From CAXXFQ01 sp963674475 (GTDB lineage Bacteria > Planctomycetota > Planctomycetia > Pirellulales > Thermoguttaceae), in NCBI GenBank assembly GCA_963674475.2, contig CAXXFQ010000021.1:1-64000 (forward strand): a stretch of 64,000 nt of DNA. Reading direction: 5' to 3'. Below, in pieces: positions 50,014-59,827 of this stretch. The first letter of the stretch is position 1. Each line of letters starts with the position of its first letter. Both the position numbers and the translations under genes were made by a program. A model generated the notes under the pieces. The model saw only the letters and a program-made list of their open reading frames with translations, made no database searches and was not told where the DNA came from.

Positions 50014-51105
50014 ATGTTTCCTGTCCTTTCTCTTTGCGCCAGAGATTTTATGTACCATTGCAATAAATACCAAAGATATCAAACGAATTCGATTCGGCGA
50101 GGCTTCACGCTTGTGGAGCTATTGGTCGTTATCGCGATTATCGGAATATTGGTTTCCCTTCTGTTTCCCGCTGTCCAATCGGCACGAGAAGCGGCCCGTT
50201 GTATTCGCTGTCAAAACCACCTCAAGCAATTGGGGTTGGGGCTTCATCAGCGGGCAAACGCGTGTGGGGAGTTCCCCGGAATCGGCTCTAAACCGCAGAC
50301 CAGCTTTTCGGTCCACGCCCGAATTTTGCCCTACCTCGAACAGCAAGCGATCAGCGATGCCATCGACTTTGAAGAACCGTTGATGCTCGGCGGTGGCGGC
50401 AGCGCTTCGGTCAATCCGATTCAAGCGATGGCGGCTCAAACCGTACTTCCCATTTTTCTATGTCCCAGTGACGGTGCCAATCCTGAATTTTCCAGTTTTG
50501 TCCATTTCTCGACGGCGGGGGTCACTTCGGCCGGAACCAATTACGTCGTCTGCACCGGTTCGGGCTCGGGCACCAACTACGACCTGCGTTTCCCAAGCGA
50601 CGGGATGTTCTGGAAAGATTCGTCCGTCCGATTTGAAGAAATTCGTGACGGAACGAGCCACACCATGGTCATGTCCGAATCGATTTTGGGATGCGACAAG
50701 GACACTTACGGCAAAACTCCCGAAAATTTCAAGCGTCAAATGGCCGGTATGTGCAACCAGTTTTCGCTCAATCAGGGGAAGCCGGGATTAAAAGGAGTGG
50801 TCGATCCTGACTTGGCTTCTCTCGTAGACGACGCGACGATGTGGCGAGGCTGTCGAGGGGCGACCTGGATTTGGGGCCGCGAACAGGTGAACACCTTTTC
50901 CGCTTATATGCTGCCCAACACCCGAGTGCCCGACATGACGGCCAAGGGAACCGGCTTTTTCGCCGCGAGAAGCAGCCATCCCGGCGGTGTCAACACGCTG
51001 TTTGCCGACGGCAGTGTCCATTTTATTAATGATTCTGTCGATTATGGACTATGGCGAGCGTTGAGCACGCGCGCCGGTTTCGAGCCCTACTTTTGTGAAG
51101 AGTAA
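50014..51105 (+). CDS. DUF1559 prepilin-like exported protein
   Basis: A 363-residue protein of the DUF1559 (type II secretion G-like, prepilin) family, highly expanded in Planctomycetota. The N-terminus carries RRGFTLVELLVVIAIIGIL, a class III signal with cleavage before Phe, then SLLFPAVQSAREAARC. The body has QNHLKQLGLGLHQR, LCPSDGAN, SSRSSHPGGVN-like HPGGVNTLFADGSVHFI, the conserved DUF1559 C-terminal motif. ATG 50014 was chosen for GGA/AAAG 9 bases before; ATG 50050 would start closer to the prepilin motif. It is probably a pseudopilin at the cell surface. No pilus genes are adjacent. Confidence 0.9.
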   Translation: MFPVLSLCARDFMYHCNKYQRYQTNSIRRGFTLVELLVVIAIIGILVSLLFPAVQSAREAARCIRCQNHLKQLGLGLHQRANACGEFPGIGSKPQTSFSVHARILPYLEQQAISDAIDFEEPLMLGGGGSASVNPIQAMAAQTVLPIFLCPSDGANPEFSSFVHFSTAGVTSAGTNYVVCTGSGSGTNYDLRFPSDGMFWKDSSVRFEEIRDGTSHTMVMSESILGCDKDTYGKTPENFKRQMAGMCNQFSLNQGKPGLKGVVDPDLASLVDDATMWRGCRGATWIWGREQVNTFSAYMLPNTRVPDMTAKGTGFFAARSSHPGGVNTLFADGSVHFINDSVDYGLWRALSTRAGFEPYFCEE

Positions 51106-51230
51106 CTTTCACGCGAGCAAGAACGTTTCTTGATCTTGTTTGCTTTTTCTTTTAGAGTAAGGGACACGATTGCCGAAGTCCCATCCCGTTCCTGATTCCA
51201 TCTTTTTGTTGTCCTTTTTGGAGAAAATGA

Positions 51231-51974
51231 ATGAAACCAGCCGCCCCCGCACGCCGTTTCCGCCTCAAAGGCTTTACGTCGCTACTTCTGACGTTATCCT
51301 TTTTCGTCCTGACGTTTTCCGGGATCATCCTCTACGTGACTCCCAAAGGGCGGGTGGCCCACTGGACCGGGTGGACCCTTTTCGGGCTGACGAAAGAGGA
51401 GTGGAGCGGTATCCACATGGTGGTCAGCTTGCTCTTTTTACTGGTGGCCTTTCTTCACCTTTATCTCAATTGGTCGATTTTCTGGAGTTATCTTCGCGGC
51501 AAGGTGGCTGCCGGAGTACCTCTGAAACGCGAGCTTGCCTTGGCTACTATCGTGATAATCGCAACGTGTCTTGGCACCTATTATGAACTGCCCCCGTTCC
51601 ATCAGATCGTTCAGGCCAACGACGCGATCAAGCGATATTGGAAACAAACCAGTGTCTCGGCACCGGTACCCCACGCCGAAGAGCTTACCGTCGACGTTTT
51701 GGCCGGTCATCTAGGCCTCTCGGGCGATAGAATCGTCGAAGCGCTCAACCTCGAAGGATTTGAGGTCAAAGATCGTGGCACGGAAACGCTTGGCGAAATC
51801 GCGGCAACTCAAGGATACTCCCCGTCCGGTCTTTTTGCCGCCATTCGAAAGCATCTCCCCGAAATGAAATTGCCCGAGCCCAAGCGAGGCGGCAAAGGAC
51901 AGGGCGCCGGCAAAGGACAGGGCGCCGGCAAAGGGCAGGGCGCCGGCAAAGGGCAGGGTGCCGGCAAAAACTAG
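51231..51974 (+). CDS. DUF4405-like membrane protein with GQGAGK repeat tail
   Basis: A 247-residue protein. GGAG lies 7 bases before the ATG. It has about four hydrophobic helices with histidines placed on them (IHMVVSLLFLLVAFLHLYLNW), the layout of DUF4405/cytochrome-b-like proteins that may bind haem. The C-terminal half is soluble, with a TVDVLAGHLGLSGDRIVEAL helix and LGEIAATQGYSPSGLFAAI resembling small DNA/RNA-binding or SAM-like helices. The final 28 residues are tandem repeats of GKGQGA coded by an 18-bp repeat at 51891-51970. Function unknown; the haem idea rests only on His placement. Confidence 0.8.
   Translation: MKPAAPARRFRLKGFTSLLLTLSFFVLTFSGIILYVTPKGRVAHWTGWTLFGLTKEEWSGIHMVVSLLFLLVAFLHLYLNWSIFWSYLRGKVAAGVPLKRELALATIVIIATCLGTYYELPPFHQIVQANDAIKRYWKQTSVSAPVPHAEELTVDVLAGHLGLSGDRIVEALNLEGFEVKDRGTETLGEIAATQGYSPSGLFAAIRKHLPEMKLPEPKRGGKGQGAGKGQGAGKGQGAGKGQGAGKN
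51891..51970 (+). repeat. 18-bp tandem repeat coding GKGQGA
   Basis: Four near-identical copies of GGCAAAGGACAGGGCGCC at 51891, 51909, 51927 and 51945, plus a partial copy. The array lies at the end of the DUF4405 gene. Copies differ by one A/G and one C/T, so slippage is recent. Confidence 0.9.
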
Positions 51975-52038
51975 AGAGGCGGTCCAGGCAATGTCCCCCG
52001 AAAGTGAATACGCTTTTGTTTTGGCGGAGGCTAACGAA

Positions 52039-52142
52039 ATGGATATTCGTCAAACCAGAACGGTCGTTCTCGGCAACAGTGGAAGCGGCAAGACCTGGCT
52101 GGCGAAGCGCTTGGCCGACGCGGGCGGTTGTGCTTTGGTTGG
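52039..52142 (+). pseudogene. 3'-truncated P-loop NTPase gene
   Basis: ATG 52039 has GGAGG 8 bases upstream and codes MDIRQTRTVVLGNSGSGKTW and LAKRLADAGGCALV, a Walker A start of the AAA_17/adenylate-kinase-like kinases. At about 52142 the frame continues into the antisense end of the beta-helix gene, so the rest of the NTPase has been lost. A start farther upstream (51991) is possible. Confidence 0.65.
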
Positions 52143-54710
52143 CTATTTCGTCCGGTTTGCCGTTTCAGGGGGAAGGGTCGTACGATTTTCGTTTTCGTAT
52201 AGGCCGATCTCGTCGAACGGGATGGGGCGGAAGCCTAGAAGGTCGTACAGTACCGAGTCGGTCGGCAGTGTGAAGTTGCCCGTGGCGGCCGTGACAAAGC
52301 CGGGATCTTGCGAGAGGCGCACGTTCTCCAGCAGTTCGTTTTGCCCCTTTTCTCGCAGCGCGAATTTCGGGCAGTCGAACGTCACGTTTCTCCAGACGTA
52401 GTTGTGGCTGATCTTTTCTTCCAGATGGGCCAGGTCGGGGTATTTCGTGACGTGCGGCGGCTCGGTCGGCTTGACGCCGTCGCGGTATATCAGGTCGTGG
52501 CATAGCCCCTTATTCATGTGTTTAAGCCAATACTCTTTTCTCCACTGATTAAAACTGAATGCCGCACTGCAATCGATAAACAGATTGTTGGCCGCGACAT
52601 TTTCTTTGCCGCCGTTAATTTGGATTCCGCCGAAATGGCCGCGGGCGGTGTCCCAAAAGACGTTGCCGTACATCGTGACGGCGCTGATCATGTCGTCCAG
52701 TCGGATCCCGGCCTGACCGCAGGGCAGATGGTCGCCACCGTTGTGATGCCAAAAGTTGTATCGGATAACATTCCCGCGCAGCGCCGGGTTGCCGAACATA
52801 TCGATCCCCGACTGGTCGTCCGACTCCTGGACCACGTCGCAGACTTCGTTCAGTTCGACCAAATGCTCGTACCCTTCCAGGCGGATCCCGTGGTGGGGCG
52901 AGTCGTGAACCAAATTGTGGGTCATCCGGTTTCCGACACCGTCGATGATCGCTGCCGGGGCGTAGGAGCGGTCGATGCGGGTGAAGTCGTGGATGTGGCA
53001 GTTTTCGATAAAGTGGCCTGCCGGAATCAGTCGGGCCTTATTGCCCCCTTTGAGAAAAACGCCGCCCCCGCCGAGGATGGCCAGGTCGCAGCTATGCAGG
53101 CCGTGACCTTTCCCGCCTTGGATCGAAACGCCCCAGTTGCCCAGGCGCTGGAAGGTGCAGCCAATCAAAAGTACCGACTGGCCATCGTAGATTTTCGCGC
53201 CGTCGCCGCAGCCGAGTTCGAACGTGAGCCCCTCGACTCTCAGGTGGGACGTGCCGTGGGTTTCGAGAAACGGGCCCGCGAGTGTCGAAAGTTGGACTTG
53301 CGCCTCGTCGAGCTTTCCCGGCGGATAAAAGTAGAGGGTTCCGGTTTTTCGGTTCAAGTACCATTCGCCCGGCATGTCGATTTCTTCGAGGAGGTTGAAG
53401 GCGTAATACGGATTCCCTTTCCTATAATCGTAGCCTGTGCAAGGCTCCATCTCGATCCGTTTTTCGACCGGGTCAATACGGTCGATCTTGCGTGAGTTGA
53501 TCGCCCAGAGATGGGCCCAGTAACCGAAGAGCCAAGCGTCGTCGGCCTCGGTCCAACGCGATTGACGGAAATCTTCGTTTTGGTATTCAAAAATACCCGC
53601 CTTGCCCGAAGGCGGTTCTCTCCAATTCTTGAGTTCGGCTTGATGAACCTTGCCGATTTTAACAAAACCATCATTCGGCCAACGTGCGAGCGTTTGCGGC
53701 TTGCCTTCGACATACAGTTCAACCCACGGTTTCGCGTCGGGACCATTGCATTTATAACCCCGTCGTCCCATCGGCGGCAGTTGACTGATACCCAGTTTTT
53801 TCAAGTCAACCTGGACCACTTTGCCTCGGGACTCTTCGGGTAAACGACGCAGGATTTCCGGATCGTCGACCGGCTTAAAACCCCGCAGCGCGACGCCGCC
53901 AGTGAAAACCGGCTTCTCGCCCAGGTAGGCGCGCAACACGACCGGCGCGTCGGCCGTTCCACTGTCGGCTTCGGTCAGATGGACCGTTTCGCAAACCGGG
54001 TATTCGCCCCCGCGGAAAAGCACTTCGATGCCACCGGGACCAATCTTTTTTTCACGCCGAAGTTGTCGAATCCGTTCGACTGCCTGCGCTAACGAGCCGA
54101 GCGGTTTTTCCTGCGTGCCCGGGTTGGTTGCCTTTCCGTTCGGGGCAACGTACAAAACGGTCGACGGTCTGGGCACCTTGGCCAACGGTGTTCGAGACGC
54201 CTTCGGGTCGCGGGCCGGAAGTCCCTTGGCCAATCGTCGCATCTCGCGAGCTCGGTCGGCCGCTTCCCAGCAGTGGAGCCGAGTCAAATCGTCTCGTTTG
54301 GCCGTGTTTTCAAAAACCTCGGCCGCTTCGGCGAATCTTCCTTCGCGCCAAAACGTGTGCCCGACACTCAAAAGGGCCTCGCCGCGAACCGATACCGGGG
54401 TGTCGGCCGTTTGGGCCAGTTTTTCGAACGCCTCGCGTGCTCCGGGGTAATCCTTGCGGGCCATCTGGGTTCGCGCGATGGCAAAACGGGCATTCCAGAT
54501 TTGTTGCGAGGTGAGTTCAGGTGACTCCAACGCCGTTGTCCACTGCTTTTCCGCTTGTGAAAAATCCCCTTTTTGAAAAAGGGACTCGGCCGATTCGAGC
54601 AGTTCAGGCCCGTTGGACTTCGAAGCGTTTTCGGCCCAGGACGGAAGGCCATTTAAGCAGGCGAAAACCAGGGCGGCAAAAAGGGCTCGTTGGAAGGTGT
54701 CGCGGCGCAT
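52143..54710 (-). CDS. Exported TPR plus right-handed parallel beta-helix protein
   Basis: An 855-residue secreted protein. ATG 54710 has AAGGA 9 bases before and starts the signal peptide (MRRDTFQRALFAALVFACL). Residues about 35-155 are TPR-like helices (AESLFQKGDFSQAEKQW, AFEKLAQTADTP, AEAAEVFENTAKR). The rest is a right-handed parallel beta-helix of the pectate-lyase/DUF1565 type: VLYVAPNGKATNPGTQEKPLGSL start, then HxLRVEGLTFELGCGDG, GVGNRMTHNLVHDSPHHGI (HPHH-like rung), GNVIRYNFWHHNGGD and QINGGKENVAANNLFID. It would bind or cleave polysaccharide. Substrate unknown. Confidence 0.9.
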   Translation of the reverse strand: MRRDTFQRALFAALVFACLNGLPSWAENASKSNGPELLESAESLFQKGDFSQAEKQWTTALESPELTSQQIWNARFAIARTQMARKDYPGAREAFEKLAQTADTPVSVRGEALLSVGHTFWREGRFAEAAEVFENTAKRDDLTRLHCWEAADRAREMRRLAKGLPARDPKASRTPLAKVPRPSTVLYVAPNGKATNPGTQEKPLGSLAQAVERIRQLRREKKIGPGGIEVLFRGGEYPVCETVHLTEADSGTADAPVVLRAYLGEKPVFTGGVALRGFKPVDDPEILRRLPEESRGKVVQVDLKKLGISQLPPMGRRGYKCNGPDAKPWVELYVEGKPQTLARWPNDGFVKIGKVHQAELKNWREPPSGKAGIFEYQNEDFRQSRWTEADDAWLFGYWAHLWAINSRKIDRIDPVEKRIEMEPCTGYDYRKGNPYYAFNLLEEIDMPGEWYLNRKTGTLYFYPPGKLDEAQVQLSTLAGPFLETHGTSHLRVEGLTFELGCGDGAKIYDGQSVLLIGCTFQRLGNWGVSIQGGKGHGLHSCDLAILGGGGVFLKGGNKARLIPAGHFIENCHIHDFTRIDRSYAPAAIIDGVGNRMTHNLVHDSPHHGIRLEGYEHLVELNEVCDVVQESDDQSGIDMFGNPALRGNVIRYNFWHHNGGDHLPCGQAGIRLDDMISAVTMYGNVFWDTARGHFGGIQINGGKENVAANNLFIDCSAAFSFNQWRKEYWLKHMNKGLCHDLIYRDGVKPTEPPHVTKYPDLAHLEEKISHNYVWRNVTFDCPKFALREKGQNELLENVRLSQDPGFVTAATGNFTLPTDSVLYDLLGFRPIPFDEIGLYENENRTTLPPETANRTK

Positions 54711-54957
54711 CGGGGTAATTCCTTTTGGGCGGTGGTGTGCCGTGGTGGGCGAGTAAAATATCCGGAGAAAGGGCAGACGCGAGAGAGGCAGTGGCAAACA
54801 GGGGAAGTTGACGGGGGGCGGAAGTGGTTTTTTCTCGCGACGCTTTCCCTTTTATCCTAACTGATACAAGACTTGAAATCAACTAAGAGAAATAGAGCGA
54901 AAACGGGTCGCCAGGGTGACGCGAGGTGCGGCTAATTCAAGAAAGCGGAAATGACAT

Positions 54958-57900
54958 TTAGCTCAACGCCGGGGCGCTTTCTTCTTCGGACTGCATCTTT
55001 TCGGTGATAACCTCTTCGACGTTGACGTGAAAAAGTCCTAGGGCCTGAGCGTAAAGCGAATAGAGGACCGGAATCAAGAAGAGGACCAACACCATTGCGA
55101 AAAGGACGCCGAACGCGATGCTGATCGCCATTGGGATAAGGAGTTGGGCTTGAAGGGACGTTTCGGTCATGATGGGAAGTAGGCCGCCGACCGTCGTGGT
55201 CGACGTCAAAACGACCGGGCGGAATCGTTGCGTGCCCGCTTGGGTGATGGCGTCGGTAAGGGGAACCCCTTCGCGAATTTTCATGTTGACGAAGTCGATC
55301 AAGACGATGGAGTCGTTGATGACGATTCCGCTCAAGGCGACCAGGCCGAAGACGCTGAAGAAGCAAATGGGAAAGCCCATTAGCCCGTGCCCTGCGATCG
55401 CGCCGATTGCGCCGAACGGGATGATAATCAAGATCAAAATGGGTTGAAGATACGATCGAAATTCCATCGACAGGAGGATGTACATTCCCAGCAGTGCGAC
55501 GAGAAAACCGGTCAACATGCTCCCGAACGATTCGGACCGTCGCTCTTGCTGGCCTTCCCAGAAAACGGAGACGCCCGGCAGTTCGGCCAAGAGATCGGGG
55601 AAAAAATCGCCCCGCATTTCGCCAAGAATTTCCGACGCGTTGGCGGTGTTTTCGTTGACGTCGGCCTTGATGGTGATCGCGCGAAGCTGATTGTGGCGGG
55701 TGATGGTCGAGTAGCCGCGAACCACTTCGATATCGGCCAACTCGGTGATCGGCCGTTGGGTTCCGTCGGGCGTTTGAACCCGAATCTCATTGAAATTGGC
55801 CAACGAACGTCGGTCCTCGCGCGGGTAACAGACCATGATTTTGACTTCATGCCGACCACGTTGGATTCGCATTACTTCGTCGCCGAAGTAGATTGCCCGG
55901 ACGGTATTGGCCAAGTCGTCGGGACGAACTCCCATGCTATAGGCGTCCTCTTTGATCCGAAGCCGAAACTCCCACTTGCCCGGCACGTCGCTGTCGGAGA
56001 TATCGAAGACGCCCGGGTACTCGGCCAGTCGAGTTTTGCAACGTTCGACCGCCTCGTGAAGCGATTGGGCGTCTTCTTTCTTCGCACGGAGCTTGAATTC
56101 GATCGGTACACCCCCCGGCCCTGCATGGGAAACCTCGAACGCAACCTCTTCGGCGCCGGGAATGACGCCGACCTCTTCCCGCCAGCGACGGATGATTTCG
56201 CTGCTGGGGATCGAACGTCGATCACCGTCGACCAAGGCGACTTCGACACTGCCGAAATGGCCCGAGCCGCCGCCCATGCTGCTGCTTAGGTTGCGGCCGC
56301 GTCCGGAAAGTTTCATCCCGACGACGCGAAACGCATGCTCGGTAAGCTCTTCCTTGGGGATATCATACTGGTCGATCACTCGCCAGAACGAGTCTTCGAT
56401 ATGACGGGTCCATCGATCGGTCACTGCGGCCGGGGTGCCGTTAGGAAAACTGACCGTCGCTTGGATTTCGCTACTGTCGATTTTGGGAAAGAAGACAAAC
56501 GGGATCAGCCCTCCCCGAACGGCGGCCACCCCGAGGAGCAATAAGGCCACGTTGCCGGCCAAAAAAACCGAACGCCATCGAAGAACCCATCCGAGTGCGG
56601 GGAAATAGGCCATGCGGATGAACCAGTCCATCCCTTGCGACGCCTTTTGATTCAACCAGTGAATCGGACGGACCACCCATGAGAAAACGTAAAATACCAA
56701 ATGAATCGCCGAGAAGACCGCGCTGTCGCGATGGGCCAAGTGGCAAGGCAGGATGAAAACGCACTCGAACAGCGATCCGACCAGCATGGCGATCACGACG
56801 GCCGGTAAGACGGCGACGAATTTCCCCATGATTCCCGAGACGAAAAGCAGTGGGAGAAACGCGATTACCGTCGTGGTCACTGAAGCGGCAACCGACGGAA
56901 AAACTTCGGCGGTCCCGTCGACGGCGGCTTGGAAAAACGGTTTTCCTTTCTTGCGATGGCTGAAGATGTTTTCCCCGATGACAATCGCGTCGTCCACGAC
57001 GATCCCCAACGCCATGATCATCGCGAACATCGAGAGCATGTTGAGCGTCTCGCCGGTGAAATAGAGCCAAAGACACGTGGCCAGCACCGAAAACGGAATC
57101 CCCATGGCGACCCAAAAAGCCAGACGAATGTCGAGAAACAAGGTCAGCAGGATAAAGACGATCAACAGCCCTTGGAGGCCGTTGTAGATCAAAAGGTCGA
57201 GTCGTTGTCGAACGTGGACCGATCGGTCGCCCCAGGTCAGAAGGGAATACCCTTCGGGCAGTTGGGCCTTGGCGGCGTAGGCCTTGAGCTGATCGACCAT
57301 TTCCAGCAGGTCTTCGTTCGTATTGCGTTGGACGGCCAGGGCGATTCCCGGTTTGCCGTTGATCAACGTCTGGGAGGGGCTGTCGACAAACTCGTCTCGA
57401 ACAAAGCCCAAATCGCCCAGCTTCAGGACCGAGCCGCCCGGTTGGCTGACGATTGGCAGTTCGGCCAGTTCCTTGGCATGATAACGCTGGTTGTCGGTCC
57501 GGACGTTGATCTCTTGCGAACGGGCGCGGATCGTGCCGCCGGGTCGCTTGCAGTTTTCTTTGCGAACGATGTTCGAAACCTCGCGAAGCGAAAGGCCGTA
57601 AGAACGGAGCGTTGCTTCGGGGATTTCGATGTCGACTTGATAGTTTTTGCTTCCGACCAGATTGACTTGCGAGATGGCCGGGAGCAAAAGCAGATCATCC
57701 CGAATCCGTTCGGCCACCTCGCGCAGCGCCAACTCGTCCTGCGCGGTTTCGATCGGAGGCCCCAGGACGCCGATGTTCAAGATCGTTTCTTGCATCTTGG
57801 CTCGTTTGACGTCGTAATCTTCGGCCAGTTCGGGAAAACTGGGGATCCGGTCGACTTCACCGCGAATTTCATTCAGGGTTCGGTCGACGTTCGGGACGTC

Positions 57901-58194
57901 GCTGCGCAGCTCGATCAGTACCGAGCCGGAACTTTCCGAGGCGGTTGACGTGATTTTCTTGATTCCCTCGACCGTCCGGACCGCCTCTTCGATCTTTTGG
58001 CAGATCCCTTCCTCGACCTCGTCCGGCGTTGCGCCGGGGTAGGGGACCGACACGGAGATCATCTCCAGATCGAAATTCGGGAACGTCTCGCGACGGAGAT
58101 TATCTCCGCAGTAAAGCCCGAAGCCCAGGACCACCAACATGATCATATTCATGGCGGGCGTGTTCGAGATGGACCAACGGAGGAATTTTTTCAT
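54958..58194 (-). CDS. RND-family efflux transporter permease
   Basis: A 1078-residue inner-membrane transporter of the AcrB/MdtB type. The two-fold repeat is visible: N-terminal porter loops after the first helix, TM4 motif GIVVDDAIVIGENI with the proton-relay Asp pair, and the second half with GIVINDSIVLIDFVN and TTTVGGLLPIM. The porter domain has normal RND motifs (VPYPGATPDEVEE; VPNVDRTLNEIRG). It pumps drugs, metals, lipids or glycans out of the periplasm with the adaptor encoded just upstream. It is the second gene after the MFP gene (64 bases). An outer-membrane TolC-like partner is not in the window. Confidence 0.95.
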   Translation of the reverse strand: MKKFLRWSISNTPAMNMIMLVVLGFGLYCGDNLRRETFPNFDLEMISVSVPYPGATPDEVEEGICQKIEEAVRTVEGIKKITSTASESSGSVLIELRSDVPNVDRTLNEIRGEVDRIPSFPELAEDYDVKRAKMQETILNIGVLGPPIETAQDELALREVAERIRDDLLLLPAISQVNLVGSKNYQVDIEIPEATLRSYGLSLREVSNIVRKENCKRPGGTIRARSQEINVRTDNQRYHAKELAELPIVSQPGGSVLKLGDLGFVRDEFVDSPSQTLINGKPGIALAVQRNTNEDLLEMVDQLKAYAAKAQLPEGYSLLTWGDRSVHVRQRLDLLIYNGLQGLLIVFILLTLFLDIRLAFWVAMGIPFSVLATCLWLYFTGETLNMLSMFAMIMALGIVVDDAIVIGENIFSHRKKGKPFFQAAVDGTAEVFPSVAASVTTTVIAFLPLLFVSGIMGKFVAVLPAVVIAMLVGSLFECVFILPCHLAHRDSAVFSAIHLVFYVFSWVVRPIHWLNQKASQGMDWFIRMAYFPALGWVLRWRSVFLAGNVALLLLGVAAVRGGLIPFVFFPKIDSSEIQATVSFPNGTPAAVTDRWTRHIEDSFWRVIDQYDIPKEELTEHAFRVVGMKLSGRGRNLSSSMGGGSGHFGSVEVALVDGDRRSIPSSEIIRRWREEVGVIPGAEEVAFEVSHAGPGGVPIEFKLRAKKEDAQSLHEAVERCKTRLAEYPGVFDISDSDVPGKWEFRLRIKEDAYSMGVRPDDLANTVRAIYFGDEVMRIQRGRHEVKIMVCYPREDRRSLANFNEIRVQTPDGTQRPITELADIEVVRGYSTITRHNQLRAITIKADVNENTANASEILGEMRGDFFPDLLAELPGVSVFWEGQQERRSESFGSMLTGFLVALLGMYILLSMEFRSYLQPILILIIIPFGAIGAIAGHGLMGFPICFFSVFGLVALSGIVINDSIVLIDFVNMKIREGVPLTDAITQAGTQRFRPVVLTSTTTVGGLLPIMTETSLQAQLLIPMAISIAFGVLFAMVLVLFLIPVLYSLYAQALGLFHVNVEEVITEKMQSEEESAPALS

Positions 58195-58258
58195 CGGGGA
58201 CTTTTTATTATGCGACAGTGGTGTTTTCTATCAAAGGCCGGGTTTTCTCATCCCTGAG

Positions 58259-59827
58259 CTACGGCTTGGTTTCGTTTCGGTTTTCTCGTTTTTCCGTGCT
58301 GACCGGGTGGACCAAGGTCGAGGATTTCGCCGCGGTGTGGTCTTTTCCGTTTGCCTCGCTTGATTTTGCAATGGGAGGATTTGGCCGAATCGCCTGTTGG
58401 TAGGTTGGCGTCTGGGACTCGGGAGAAAGGTTCTGCTGAACCACGTTGACGGCGAGCCCTTCGGTCGGCGAGGCCAGCGGAGAAATGATTACCTGGTCGT
58501 TCGGTTGAAGCGATGCTTGGTCGGCATAAACGAGTACCCCTTCTGACGTTGTTGTCGCGACTCGAACCTGTCGCTTGCTCAGTCGGCCTTCGTTGGCCGT
58601 CCAGACCGCATTGCCCGGCAGCAGGGCCGTTTCAGGAATCCGGACCAGTTCGATCTGCGGTGCGGCGAAAATAGCGACCTGGACAAACATCCCGGCCATC
58701 AACGACGGCGGCGCTTTGTCGGAAGGGACCGTTTTGGTCGTGAAATTCGAGTCGGCGGTGGTTCTTACGGCGACACGCGGGCGGTCGACCGTCACCCGGC
58801 ACGGAAGCATGCGGGTGTTGCTGTTGAGCCCGGCACCGTCGTAATGGGATAAATATCCTTGCCAGATCCATTTGGTTCCGTCCAGCTCGTATCTTACTTC
58901 CACCGGGACTTGCGGCAGACGATACGATTGATCCGGGCCGGACGCGAGTTTTTCGGAGTCGGCGGATCGACGATTGGGCGTTTGCCAAAGCCAGTGAATT
59001 TGTTGCATGTGGAGGCTGCAACGAATTTCCAGACAAGAGGTGTCCTGAATCGTGATGACCGACGTACCACGCTGCACGTAACAGTCTTCTTCGATGTTGT
59101 ACTCGGTTACCAGGCCGTCCAAGGGGGCGAAGACTTCGGTCCGACGCAGGTCCAGTTCGGCCCGTTCGAGGTTGGTTTGGACCAGATCACGCGCGTTTTC
59201 TAAACGGTTCTTCTTCGCCTGAGTCAATCGGAGATGGTTTTCCAATTGCAAAAGGGTATTACGGGAGACCAGTTCCCCTTGGCGCGCGGCATCGATCGCC
59301 GAAGCAGAATAGACGCCTGGATCTTTGACTGATTCGTAACGCGAAAGATCCCGTTTTTCAATCTCCCATTGTTGTCGGGAAAGGACGATCTGTTTTTGCG
59401 TATTGTTGATCTCGACGAGATTCTCTTCGATATTGTTTTCCGCCTGACAGAGATCTTCCTCGAGGCGTCGTACCTCGAGTTGGTATTCACTTGGATCGAT
59501 CCGAAAGAGGCATTCTCCCTTTTGGACAAAACTTCCCAGCCGACATTTGTCCGCCTTGAAGACGACGCGACCGGCAACCTCGGGGCTTAAACGAATCTCG
59601 CGAAACGGGATCACGACCCCGTCGACCTGAAAACGGATTCCCTCTTGGTGATGACGGGCCGCAACGGTCTCGACCGTCGGTTTGGGTTTTTCCAGATTCT
59701 TCAGGCGATTAATCGGTTCCTTTTTTCCGAATTCGACGAAAAACAAAACCGCCACGGCAAGAATGATCAAGGAAAAGACGGTCCGCGTGAGGACGCCGAG
59801 TTGGGATTGCAGCTTGGTTTTTACCAT
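58259..59827 (-). CDS. RND efflux adaptor (membrane-fusion protein)
   Basis: A 522-residue HlyD/AcrA-like adaptor. A transmembrane anchor at about 17-35 precedes the lipoyl half-motif LSPEVAGRVVFK; a long coiled coil spans about 105-235 (EDLCQAENNIEENLVEINN heptads); the second lipoyl half is FAPLDGLVTEYNIEEDCYVQRGT. The beta-barrel and membrane-proximal domains follow (LMAGMFVQVAIFA; RIPETALLPGN). The C-terminus is a long polar disordered tail. It links the RND pump to an outer-membrane channel. The gene leads the operon with the RND permease. Confidence 0.94.
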   Translation of the reverse strand: MVKTKLQSQLGVLTRTVFSLIILAVAVLFFVEFGKKEPINRLKNLEKPKPTVETVAARHHQEGIRFQVDGVVIPFREIRLSPEVAGRVVFKADKCRLGSFVQKGECLFRIDPSEYQLEVRRLEEDLCQAENNIEENLVEINNTQKQIVLSRQQWEIEKRDLSRYESVKDPGVYSASAIDAARQGELVSRNTLLQLENHLRLTQAKKNRLENARDLVQTNLERAELDLRRTEVFAPLDGLVTEYNIEEDCYVQRGTSVITIQDTSCLEIRCSLHMQQIHWLWQTPNRRSADSEKLASGPDQSYRLPQVPVEVRYELDGTKWIWQGYLSHYDGAGLNSNTRMLPCRVTVDRPRVAVRTTADSNFTTKTVPSDKAPPSLMAGMFVQVAIFAAPQIELVRIPETALLPGNAVWTANEGRLSKRQVRVATTTSEGVLVYADQASLQPNDQVIISPLASPTEGLAVNVVQQNLSPESQTPTYQQAIRPNPPIAKSSEANGKDHTAAKSSTLVHPVSTEKRENRNETKP

